DNA of 64,000 nt, from the NCBI GenBank assembly GCA_035630615.1, contig DASQKI010000071.1, positions 1-64,000 on the forward strand, given 5' to 3'. Position numbers and translations under genes: made by a program. A model generated the notes under the pieces. That model did no database searches, had not been told where the DNA came from, and was given only the letters and a program-made list of their open reading frames with translations. This document shows, in pieces, positions 37,131 to 44,905 of this stretch. Source of the stretch: DATFRX01 sp035630615. GTDB lineage: Bacteria; Actinomycetota; Actinomycetes; Propionibacteriales; Nocardioidaceae. Every line of letters starts with the position of its first letter. Position 1 is the first letter of the stretch.

Positions 37131-37734
37131 CTAGGCCAGTTCGGCGCCTTGCACTACCTCTAGCTCACCGTCCTCGACGACCGCCATGCCCGCCGGTCCG
37201 GCTGAGAGCACGGTCATCGTTGGGGCCACGTCGATCGGCTGGCCCGTCTCGATGTCGAGCACGAGCGGCCTTCCGAGCGTGGGCGGACCGACGACGGCGA
37301 TCCCGGAGCCAGCGGCGAAGACGTCAGACATCGACACCTTCTGATCTGCCGGAAGCTCGTAGGACCACAGTTCCTCGCCTAAGTCGGCGACGACTCCGTA
37401 GGCGACCCGGTCGCTGGAGGTCCACACGAGTGTCTTCGTCTCGTCGTCGTACTCGACCGCCGTGAACGGCTCCGAGGACCTCAACGTCCAGAGCTTGTCA
37501 CCGGGGTCAGTGACGACAGGGGTGGGGTCTTGACATTCGCGGTCTCCCAGCCGGCGCCCGGCTCGAGCGTGGAGTCATCGGCCAGGTCCATCTCGACCGT
37601 GTTGCCTACGCCGGTCTCCGGGTCGAAGAGCGCGGCGTCGAGTTGGCGCCGGCATCGCTGTCCTCCCCGCAGGCGGTCGCGACTCCGAGTGTGAGCGTCG
37701 CCCCCGAGGCGAGTGCGCGGGACGAGCGGGGCAT
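37131..37734 (-). pseudogene. Degenerate lipoprotein gene, beta-propeller-like
   Basis: ATG at 37734 begins a lipoprotein signal (RALASGATLTLGVATACG, lipobox VATAC). The frame then changes near 37645 (AALFDPETGVGNTVEMDLAD) and again near 37535 (TPVVTDPGDKLWTL, then FTAVEYDDETKTLVWTSSD). Phrases such as LVLDIETGQPIDV suggest PQQ/WD-type propeller blades. The reading ends at a TAG directly abutting the insertion-sequence fragment, so the C-terminus is lost. Non-functional as read. Confidence 0.65.
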
Positions 37735-37826
37735 GATGTTTCGCTCCATCGGTGATTGACGCTCCGATTGAACAGACGACCGGCTTCAGATCGCTGTTAT
37801 GGCGCATTCAGTACAACGAGGCCGAA

Positions 37827-37845
37827 TTAGGGTGGCCTTAGTTGA
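37827..37845 (+). promoter_or_regulatory. Possible iron-regulator (DtxR/IdeR-like) box upstream of sufR
   Basis: TTAGGGTGGCCTTAGTTGA matches the 19-bp IdeR consensus (TWAGGTWAGSCTWACCTWA) at 14 of 19 positions by my count. Located 33 bases upstream of the sufR GTG, immediately before a perfect palindrome. Only the left half is strong. Confidence 0.35.
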
Positions 37846-37860
37846 ATGCCGTACGGCATT
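37845..37860. promoter_or_regulatory. Perfect 16-bp palindrome upstream of sufR
   Basis: AATGCCGTACGGCATT, 17 bases upstream of the sufR GTG. SufR represses suf operons by binding dyad-symmetric DNA, so this is the natural autoregulatory operator candidate. It starts where the iron-box-like sequence ends. Confidence 0.6.
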
Positions 37861-37877
37861 AACGTCACACTGATGTT

Positions 37878-38600
37878 GTGGAAATCGGCGCTGGACCACA
37901 GTCGGCCCGGCCGTCGCCCTGCGAATGCGGCACGGCCGTGGACGCGCCGACCCGTGAGCGGGTGGCCCGATCCATCCTCGAACACGGCCCGTCGACCGCC
38001 GCTGACCTGGCCGAACGTCTCGATTTGACCCCCGCCGCCGTCCGGCGACACCTCGACCATCTGGTCGATGAGGGCGCGGCCGAGGCCCGTGAGCAGCGCG
38101 TCTACGGCCACCGGAGTCGGGGCCGCCCGGCCAAGGTGTTCGTGGTCACCGACGCCGGCCGCGACGCGTTCGACCAGGCCTACGACGATCTCGCCGCCAA
38201 CGCGCTGCGATTCCTCGCCGACACCGCTGGTGAGGACGCCGTGGCCGACTTCGCTCGCCGCCGGTTCACCGAGCTCGAGGAGCGCTATCGTCCGCTGCTC
38301 GCGCAGGTGCCCGACGAGGAGCGTCCTCGGGTCCTCGCCGAGGCGCTGACCCGTGAGGGCTACGCTGCCTCGGTCGAGTCCGGGCCGGGCGGCGAGCAGA
38401 TGTGCCAACACCACTGTCCGGTCGCCCACGTCGCCGCCGAGTTCCCGCAATTGTGCGAGGCCGAGACCGAGGCGTTCGGACGGTTGCTCGGCAGCCACGT
38501 CCAGCGGCTGGCCACGATCGCGCACGGTGACGGCGTTTGCACCACCTTCGTCCCACAACACCCCGCAGCTGATCCGACCACCAGGAGGGTCTCCATATGA
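37878..38600 (+). CDS. sufR: SufR-type Fe-S-sensing transcriptional repressor
   Basis: 240 residues. N-terminal winged helix (RVARSILEHGPSTAADLAER, then TPAAVRRHLDHLVDEG) with the GRPAKVFVVTDAGR wing, and a C-terminal cluster-binding segment with Cys176, Cys180 (CQHHC), Cys193 and Cys221. It senses Fe-S status and represses the suf operon it leads. GTG start; a 16-bp palindrome sits just upstream. The stop overlaps the sufB ATG (ATGA), so regulator and machinery are co-translated. Confidence 0.93.
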   Translation: MEIGAGPQSARPSPCECGTAVDAPTRERVARSILEHGPSTAADLAERLDLTPAAVRRHLDHLVDEGAAEAREQRVYGHRSRGRPAKVFVVTDAGRDAFDQAYDDLAANALRFLADTAGEDAVADFARRRFTELEERYRPLLAQVPDEERPRVLAEALTREGYAASVESGPGGEQMCQHHCPVAHVAAEFPQLCEAETEAFGRLLGSHVQRLATIAHGDGVCTTFVPQHPAADPTTRRVSI

Positions 38601-40009
38601 CGACCACCGCTCACCCCGAACTCGAGGGCCTTGGGCGCTACGAGTACGGCTGGTCCGACTCCGACGTCGCGGGCTCCAGCGCGCAGCGTGGGCTGTCCGA
38701 GGCCGTGGTCCGTGACATCTCGGGCAAGAAGAACGAGCCCGAGTGGATGCTCGACCGGCGGCTCAAGGGGCTGAAGCTGTTCGGCCGCAAGCCGCTGCCG
38801 GCGTGGGGTGCCGAGCTCGGCGACATCGACTTCGACAACATCAAATATTTCGTCCGCTCCACCGAGAAGCAGGCCGCTTCGTGGGAGGAGCTGCCCGAGG
38901 ACATCAAGAACACCTACGACAAGCTCGGCATCCCCGAAGCCGAGAAGCAGCGCCTGGTCGCGGGTGTCGCGGCCCAATACGAGTCGGAGGTCGTCTACCA
39001 CCAGATCCGCGAGGACCTGGAAGAGCAGGGCGTGCTCTTCCTCGACACCGACACGGGGCTGCGCGAGCACCCAGAGCTGTTCAAGGAGTACTTCGGCACG
39101 GTCATCCCGGTCGGTGACAACAAGTTCGCCGCGCTCAACACGTCGGTGTGGTCCGGCGGGTCGTTCATCTATGTGCCCAAGGGTGTCAAGGTCGACATCC
39201 CGCTTCAGGCGTACTTCCGGATCAACACCGAAAACATGGGGCAGTTCGAGCGGACGCTGATCATCGTCGACGAGGACGCCTACGTGCACTACGTCGAGGG
39301 CTGCACGGCGCCGATCTACAGCTCCGACTCCCTGCACTCGGCGGTCGTCGAGATCGTCGTCAAGAAGGGCGCCCGCTGCCGCTACACGACGATCCAAAAC
39401 TGGTCCAACAACGTCTACAACCTCGTCACGAAGCGGGCCACCTGTGAGGCCGGCGCGACGATGGAGTGGATCGACGGCAACATCGGGTCGAAGGTCACGA
39501 TGAAATACCCGGCCGTCTACCTGATGGGCGAGCACGCCAAGGGCGAGACCTTGTCGGTCGCATTCGCCGGCGAGGGACAGCACCAGGACGCCGGCGCCAA
39601 GATGGTGCACTGCGCGCCGCACACGTCGAGCTCGATCATCTCCAAGTCGGTCGCGCGCGGCGGCGGACGTACGTCCTATCGCGGGTTGCTGGAAGTCCAG
39701 GACGGCGCTCACCACTCGGCGAGCACGGTGAAGTGCGACGCGCTACTCGTCGACACGATCAGCCGGTCCGACACCTATCCCTATGTCGACGTCCGCGAAG
39801 ACGACGTGACGCTGGGCCACGAGGCGACAGTGTCCAAGGTCAGCGAGGACCAGCTGTTCTACCTGATGAGCCGCGGGCTCGACGAGGACGAGGCGATGGC
39901 GATGATCGTGCGCGGCTTCGTCGAGCCGATCGCCAAGGAGCTCCCGATGGAATACGCCCTCGAGCTCAACCGGCTGATCGAGCTGCAGATGGAAGGGGCC
40001 GTTGGCTGA
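38597..40009 (+). CDS. sufB: Fe-S cluster scaffold protein SufB
   Basis: 470 residues, core of the SufBC2D scaffold that builds [4Fe-4S] clusters. Conserved blocks: SVWSGGSFIYVPKGV, VHYVEGCTAPIY, VTKRATCEAGATMEWIDGN and the C-terminal MSRGLDEDEAMAMIVRGFVE. No intein interrupts it, unlike many mycobacterial SufB genes. Overlaps sufR by 4 bases and sufD by 1 base. Confidence 0.97.
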   Translation: MTTTAHPELEGLGRYEYGWSDSDVAGSSAQRGLSEAVVRDISGKKNEPEWMLDRRLKGLKLFGRKPLPAWGAELGDIDFDNIKYFVRSTEKQAASWEELPEDIKNTYDKLGIPEAEKQRLVAGVAAQYESEVVYHQIREDLEEQGVLFLDTDTGLREHPELFKEYFGTVIPVGDNKFAALNTSVWSGGSFIYVPKGVKVDIPLQAYFRINTENMGQFERTLIIVDEDAYVHYVEGCTAPIYSSDSLHSAVVEIVVKKGARCRYTTIQNWSNNVYNLVTKRATCEAGATMEWIDGNIGSKVTMKYPAVYLMGEHAKGETLSVAFAGEGQHQDAGAKMVHCAPHTSSSIISKSVARGGGRTSYRGLLEVQDGAHHSASTVKCDALLVDTISRSDTYPYVDVREDDVTLGHEATVSKVSEDQLFYLMSRGLDEDEAMAMIVRGFVEPIAKELPMEYALELNRLIELQMEGAVG

Positions 40010-41211
40010 TGGCCGAGCAAACTCTGACCCCGGTGCCGGCCGGGGCGGTTGAGGCGGTCGCCAGCCACCTGCACCCACCGGGCTCCTACGAGCCGGCCGA
40101 CCACGAGGTCCCGACGGCGCGTGAGGAGATCTGGCGCTTCACGCCGATGCGGCGGCTGCGTGGCGTCCACGACGACGCCGACCTGAGCGGCCACTCCTAC
40201 GAGATCGACGTCAAGGTCGACCCGGCGGTGACCGCAGAGCTCACGTCGTCCGACGATCCGGCGAAAGGCTCGTCGGGATACGTCCCGAGCGACCGTGTCT
40301 CGGCCCGAGCCTGGAAGCACGCCGACGGCCTCTTCAAGATCGTCGTCCCCAAAGAGGCGGTGATCGAGCAGCCGTCGATCGTCACGATCCGCGGCACCGA
40401 CGTCGAGAAGGCCGCCGCCAGCCACGTCGTCGTCCATGCCGAGCCCTATAGCCAGGCGACCGTCGTGGTCCGCTACGAGGGCTCGGCGACCTGGGTCGAC
40501 AACGTCGAGATCGTCCTCGGTGAGGGGGCCCATCTCACCTTCGTGTCTGTGCACGACTGGGACGACGATGCCGTCCAGCTGAGCCATCAGCACTCCCACG
40601 TCGGTCGCGACGCGACACTGAAGCACGTCGTCGTGGCCTTCGGTGGTGAGCTCGTCCGGATCAACGCGTCGGTCGACTACGACGGCCCGGGCGGCGACGT
40701 CGACATGCTGGGCCTCTACTTCGCCGACTCCGACCAGCATCTCGAGCACCGGTTGTTCGTGGACCAAAACGCGCCCCGCACCCGGAGCAACGTCGACTAT
40801 CGCGGGGCGCTCCAGGGCAAGGGCGCCAGCGCGGTGTGGATCGGCGACGTACTCATCCGCAAGGCCGCTGAGGGCATCCAGACCTACGAGAGCAATCGCA
40901 ACCTGGTTCTGACCGACGGCTGTCGGGCGATCTCGGTGCCCAACCTAGAGATCGAGACCGGCGACATCGAAGGTGCCGGCCACGCCAGCACGACCGGTCG
41001 CTTCGACGACTTGCAGCTGTTCTACCTCCAGAGCCGGGGGATCCCGGAGGACGAGGCCCGGCGCCTCGTCGTGCACGGCTTTTTCGCCGACATCATCAAG
41101 CGGATCGGCGTCCGGCAGATCGAGGAGGACCTGCTGGCGGCGGTGGAGTCCGAACTGGAGCGCAGCGCGGGTCTGGCGCCGGCGTCAGCCGTCGGAGCGT
41201 CGCCTTCATGA
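40009..41211 (+). CDS. sufD: Fe-S cluster assembly protein SufD
   Basis: 400 residues, the partner of SufB in the SufBC2D complex. Right-handed beta-helix core with VDYRGALQGKGASAVWIGDV, the YESNRNLVLTDGCRA motif and the C-terminal SRGIPEDEARRLVVHGFF. It begins at the ATG in TGATG formed with the sufB stop. A 4-base overlap leads into the Rieske ferredoxin gene. Confidence 0.96.
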   Translation: MAEQTLTPVPAGAVEAVASHLHPPGSYEPADHEVPTAREEIWRFTPMRRLRGVHDDADLSGHSYEIDVKVDPAVTAELTSSDDPAKGSSGYVPSDRVSARAWKHADGLFKIVVPKEAVIEQPSIVTIRGTDVEKAAASHVVVHAEPYSQATVVVRYEGSATWVDNVEIVLGEGAHLTFVSVHDWDDDAVQLSHQHSHVGRDATLKHVVVAFGGELVRINASVDYDGPGGDVDMLGLYFADSDQHLEHRLFVDQNAPRTRSNVDYRGALQGKGASAVWIGDVLIRKAAEGIQTYESNRNLVLTDGCRAISVPNLEIETGDIEGAGHASTTGRFDDLQLFYLQSRGIPEDEARRLVVHGFFADIIKRIGVRQIEEDLLAAVESELERSAGLAPASAVGASPS

Positions 41212-41537
41212 GCACCTTCGTGCGGGCCTGCTCTCTCGACGACCTGACCGACGGCTCCGCCCGCGGCCTCGAGATCGACGGCGTCGAGATCGCGGTCGTC
41301 CGCAACGGTGAGGAGGTCTACGCGATTCAAAACGAGTGCTCGCACGCGCAGATCCCGCTCTCCGAAGGCGAGATCGACGGCGACGAGATCGAGTGCTGGT
41401 TGCACGGGTCGATGTTCGACCTGCGCACCGGCAAGGCGATCAACCTGCCGGCGACCGAGCCGGTCCCGGTCTATCCCGTCCGCATCTCGCAGGGGGAGAT
41501 TCTGGTCGACGTCACACACCCGCTGCCGGCCCCATAG
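41208..41537 (+). CDS. Rieske-type [2Fe-2S] ferredoxin of the suf operon
   Basis: 109 residues, soluble. Rieske ligands in CSHAQIPL and CWLHGSMF; similar to small non-haem oxygenase ferredoxins (NirD/HcaC-like). It sits between sufD and sufC, a common actinobacterial arrangement, so a role in delivering electrons for cluster assembly is likely but not proven. Overlaps sufD by 4 bases (ATGA). Confidence 0.92.
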   Translation: MSTFVRACSLDDLTDGSARGLEIDGVEIAVVRNGEEVYAIQNECSHAQIPLSEGEIDGDEIECWLHGSMFDLRTGKAINLPATEPVPVYPVRISQGEILVDVTHPLPAP

Positions 41538-41569
41538 ACGCATCCGAAACCACACAGGAGTTCCCACCA

Positions 41570-42340
41570 ATGGCTACTTTGGAGATCCGCGACCTGCATG
41601 TGTCGGTCGACACCGACGAGGGCGCGAAGGAGATCCTCCGCGGCGTCGACCTGACCGTGAAGTCGGGCGAGACGCACGCGATCATGGGTCCGAACGGGTC
41701 CGGCAAGTCGACGCTGGCGTACTCCATCGCCGGCCATCCGAAATACCGGGTCACCAGCGGCTCCGTCACTCTCGACGGCGTCGACGTCCTCGACATGACC
41801 GTCGACGCGCGGGCTCGCGCCGGGCTGTTTCTCGCGATGCAATACCCGGTCGAGGTCCCGGGCGTCTCGGTCGCCAACTTCCTGCGGACGGCCAAGACAG
41901 CCGTCGACGGCGAGGCGCCGAAGCTCCGTACCTGGGTCAAGGACGTCAACGAAGCCCTCGACCGGCTGTCGATCGACCAGAGCTTCGGCCAGCGCAGCGT
42001 CAACGAGGGCTTCTCCGGCGGTGAGAAGAAGCGGCACGAGATCATGCAGCTCGAGCTGCTCAATCCCAAGTTCGCCATCCTCGACGAGACCGACTCCGGC
42101 CTCGACATCGACGCGCTGAAGATCGTGGCCGAGGGCGTCAACCGGTTCAGTGCCCAAGGCGACCGCGGCGTTCTGCTGATCACCCACTACAGCCGGATCC
42201 TGCGCTACATCACGCCCGACTACGTCCATGTGTTCGTCGGCGGCAAGGTCGCCGCGGAGGGTGGCCCGGAGCTCGCGGAGCAGCTCGAAGCCGAGGGCTA
42301 CGACCGCTATGTCAAAGCCGGAGCCGGGACAGCGGGCTGA
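41570..42340 (+). CDS. sufC: Fe-S assembly ATPase SufC
   Basis: 256-residue ABC-type ATPase of the SufBC2D complex. Walker A GPNGSGKSTLAYSIAG, Q-loop FLAMQYPVEVPGV, signature FSGGEKKRHEI, Walker B FAILDETDSGLD and switch His ITHYSRIL. ATG with AGGAG 10 bases upstream; the longer open frame upstream is out-of-frame ferredoxin sequence. Confidence 0.97.
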   Translation: MATLEIRDLHVSVDTDEGAKEILRGVDLTVKSGETHAIMGPNGSGKSTLAYSIAGHPKYRVTSGSVTLDGVDVLDMTVDARARAGLFLAMQYPVEVPGVSVANFLRTAKTAVDGEAPKLRTWVKDVNEALDRLSIDQSFGQRSVNEGFSGGEKKRHEIMQLELLNPKFAILDETDSGLDIDALKIVAEGVNRFSAQGDRGVLLITHYSRILRYITPDYVHVFVGGKVAAEGGPELAEQLEAEGYDRYVKAGAGTAG

Positions 42341-42342
42341 TC

Positions 42343-43599
42343 ATGTCGATCGACGCGGGCTACGACGTCGAGAAGGTCCGATCGGACTTTCCGATCCTGA
42401 CCCGGCGGCTCGCCGGCGACCTGCCGCTGGTCTATCTCGACAGCGCCAACACGTCGCAGAAGCCACGACAGGTCATCGACGCGATCGACGAGCACTACCG
42501 GATGCACAACGCCAACGTCGCCCGGGCGCTGCACCAGCTCGGCTCCGAAGCGACCGAGGCCTACGAAAGGGCGCGCGACAAGATCGCCGCGTTCGTCAAG
42601 GCGCCGAGCCGTGACGAGATCGTGTTCGCCAAGAACATCTCCGAGGGCCTCAACCTGGTCGCCAACGTCCTGGCCTGGGCCGAGCCGCCCTATGCCGTCG
42701 GGCCCGGCGACGAGATCGTCATCACCGAGATGGAGCACCACTCCAACATCGTGCCGTGGCAGCTGCTAGCGCAGCGTAAAGGCGCGACGCTGCGATGGTT
42801 CGGCGTGACCGACGAGGGACGGCTCGACCTGTCGAACATCGACGAGCTGATCAACGAGCGCACCAAGGTGGTGTCGCTGGTCCACATCTCCAACGCTCTC
42901 GGCACGCTCAATCCGGTCGCCGAGGTCGCCCGCCGAGCCCACGAGGTCGGGGCGTTGGTCGTCATCGACGCGGCGCAGGCGGTGCCGCAGATCCCCTACG
43001 ACGTGACCGCGACCGGCGCCGACTTCGTCGGGTTCACCGGGCACAAGATGGTCGGCCCGACCGGCATCGGCGTGTTGTGGGGCCGCCACGAGATCCTCGA
43101 GCAGCTGCCGCCGTTCCTCGGTGGGGGCGAGATGATCGAGACGGTCACGATGCAGCGGTCGACGTACGCCAAGCCACCGGCGCGATTCGAGGCGGGCACG
43201 CAGCCGATCGCAGAGGCAGTCGGTCTCGGCGCCGCGGTCGACTATCTCAGCAATCTCGGCATGGAGGCTGTGGCGGCGCACGAGCAGCGGATCACCGCGT
43301 ACGCATTGGAGCGGCTCGCGGAGGTCAAGGGACTCACCATCCTCGGTCCGCGGGAGGCGGTCGATCGTGGGGGAGCGATCAGCTTCGAGATCGCCGGCGT
43401 GCACCCGCATGACGTGGCGCAGGTCACCGACTCGAGGGGCGTCGCCGTCCGCGCCGGCCATCACTGTGCCAAGCCGGCGCACGCTCGGTTCGGCGTACAG
43501 GCGTCGGTCAGGGCGTCGTCCTACCTCTATACGACCGAGGCGGAAATCGATGCGCTGGTCGAGGCGTTGGACTACACGAAGACCTATTTCAAGGTGTGA
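42343..43599 (+). CDS. sufS: Cysteine desulfurase SufS
   Basis: 418-residue PLP enzyme that mobilises sulfur from cysteine. Schiff-base Lys235 in GFTGHKMVGPTG, PLP-contacting ITEMEHHSNIVPW and VVIDAAQAVPQ, and the persulfide Cys375 in VRAGHHCAKP. Two bases separate it from sufC. It should pass persulfide sulfur to the SufU encoded next. Confidence 0.95.
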   Translation: MSIDAGYDVEKVRSDFPILTRRLAGDLPLVYLDSANTSQKPRQVIDAIDEHYRMHNANVARALHQLGSEATEAYERARDKIAAFVKAPSRDEIVFAKNISEGLNLVANVLAWAEPPYAVGPGDEIVITEMEHHSNIVPWQLLAQRKGATLRWFGVTDEGRLDLSNIDELINERTKVVSLVHISNALGTLNPVAEVARRAHEVGALVVIDAAQAVPQIPYDVTATGADFVGFTGHKMVGPTGIGVLWGRHEILEQLPPFLGGGEMIETVTMQRSTYAKPPARFEAGTQPIAEAVGLGAAVDYLSNLGMEAVAAHEQRITAYALERLAEVKGLTILGPREAVDRGGAISFEIAGVHPHDVAQVTDSRGVAVRAGHHCAKPAHARFGVQASVRASSYLYTTEAEIDALVEALDYTKTYFKV

Positions 43600-43610
43600 G
43601 TTAGGACGCC

Positions 43611-44051
43611 ATGGAGCTCGACGCGTTGTACCAGGAGATCATCCTGGACCACTACAAAAACCCGCATCATCGCGGCCTGCGCGAGCCGTACGACGCGGAG
43701 GTGCACCACGTCAACCCGACGTGTGGCGACGAGGTCACGCTGCGCGTCCACGTGGCCGATGACAAGGTCGTCGACGTCTCCTACGACGCGTTGGGTTGCT
43801 CGATCAGCCAGGCGGCGGCGTCGGTCATGGCCGATCTGGTCATCGGACGTAGTCTGGAAGAGGCGACCGCGCGGCATGAGGAGTTTTTGGCACTGATGCA
43901 GGGCAGAGGAGAGCCGGACGAAGATCGGCTGGAGGACGGCATCGCGTTCGCCGGCGTAGCCAAGTTTCCGGCCCGCATCAAGTGCGCTCTGCTGGCCTGG
44001 ATGGCCTGGAAGGACGCGACGAGCCAGGCACTCGCAAAGGAGGCGTCATGA
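43611..44051 (+). CDS. sufU: SufU sulfur-transfer protein
   Basis: 146 residues, IscU-fold. Metal/sulfur ligands Cys38 (NPTCGD), Cys63 (LGCSIS) and Cys125 (IKCALLAW). In Gram-positives SufU is a zinc protein that accepts sulfur from SufS. Overlaps the next gene by 4 bases. Confidence 0.94.
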   Translation: MELDALYQEIILDHYKNPHHRGLREPYDAEVHHVNPTCGDEVTLRVHVADDKVVDVSYDALGCSISQAAASVMADLVIGRSLEEATARHEEFLALMQGRGEPDEDRLEDGIAFAGVAKFPARIKCALLAWMAWKDATSQALAKEAS

Positions 44052-44413
44052 CTGACAGCACCCGCACCGACGATCTGCCCGAGGTCGACCTGTCCGGGCC
44101 GAAGCCGGCCACAGAGGACGACGTCACCGAGGCGATGAAGGACGTCGTCGACCCCGAGCTCGGCATCAACGTCGTTGACCTCGGTCTCGTCTACGGCGTC
44201 CAGCTCGACGACGAGTCCAACGTCACCATCGACATGACGCTCACGTCGGCGGCCTGTCCGCTCACCGACGTCATCGAGGACCAGACTGCGCAAGCACTCG
44301 AGGGCCTGGTCAAGGACCACCGGATCAACTGGGTCTGGATGCCGCCGTGGGGGCCGGACAAGATCACCGACGACGGCCGCGAGATGCTGCGCGCCCTCGG
44401 ATTCAACGTCTGA
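44048..44413 (+). CDS. sufT: SufT-like MIP18/DUF59 Fe-S maturation protein
   Basis: 121 residues. MIP18-family core: VTEAMKDVVDPELGINVVDLGLVYG, then TLTSAACPLTDVIEDQ with the conserved Cys. Helps deliver or mature Fe-S clusters; always the last gene of actinobacterial suf operons. ATG overlaps the sufU stop (ATGA). Its 3' end overlaps a convergent damaged gene by 11 bases. Confidence 0.92.
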   Translation: MTDSTRTDDLPEVDLSGPKPATEDDVTEAMKDVVDPELGINVVDLGLVYGVQLDDESNVTIDMTLTSAACPLTDVIEDQTAQALEGLVKDHRINWVWMPPWGPDKITDDGREMLRALGFNV

Positions 44414-44779
44414 GCCGCCTGACGTCCCAAGCGGTGACGAAGCTGATCAAGTCGGCACTCGCCTCGTTGGCCAGCGCGATCCGCTCCGGGTCGCCGGATG
44501 CGCGGGCGTCGACGATCCAGTCGGTGTAGCCGGCGACCGCATCGCCGTCGTCCGGCCAAGCGAACGTGTAGAGATTGGTGAGGTTCTCGGTCACCTCGGG
44601 ATAGGCGTCGTGGTTGGCCTGCCATAGCAGCAGCTGGTTGGCCTCGTCGTTGCGGGCGGCAACCTCGACGACGGCTTGGATCAGTGGCCCAAACGCCTTC
44701 AAGCCCCGCGGATCGAGCTGGCGTCTGCCGAGCCGTCTGTGGACGTCAGGTGGTCGATCCGGTCGCGACCAGCCGCCAT
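44403..44779 (-). pseudogene. Small unknown gene with a one-base deletion
   Basis: ATG at 44779 (GGAGG about 12 bases upstream) reads MAAGRDRIDHLTSTDGSADA and terminates early, while the following codons in another frame have good coding bias and read LKAFGPLIQAVVEVAARNDE, then NLYTFAWPDDGDAV to AWDVRRLRR. One G missing from the GGGG run at plus 44704-44707 explains the break; restored, the protein has about 125 residues. No recognised family. It lies 126 bases downstream of the frameshifted large accessory gene on the same strand. Confidence 0.5.
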
Positions 44780-44905
44780 GATGCCGTCGTCCTCCAGTAC
44801 TGGCCGGGATCGTCCGCTGGACGCATCGCCGACTAGAGTCGTCGGCCTCGGTTTCTTTCGGGTCGCCTGGCGATTGCATCTGACGCTTCGGACCAGACGG
44901 AGGTG

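Noticed and set aside
38597..40009. An intein in SufB, common in mycobacteria.
   Set aside because: The gene is 470 codons with all conserved blocks contiguous; no splicing motifs.
42343..43599. A selenocysteine-lyase-specific assignment for SufS.
   Set aside because: Position within a full suf operon and adjacency to SufU support the cysteine desulfurase role; no separate selenium genes are nearby.
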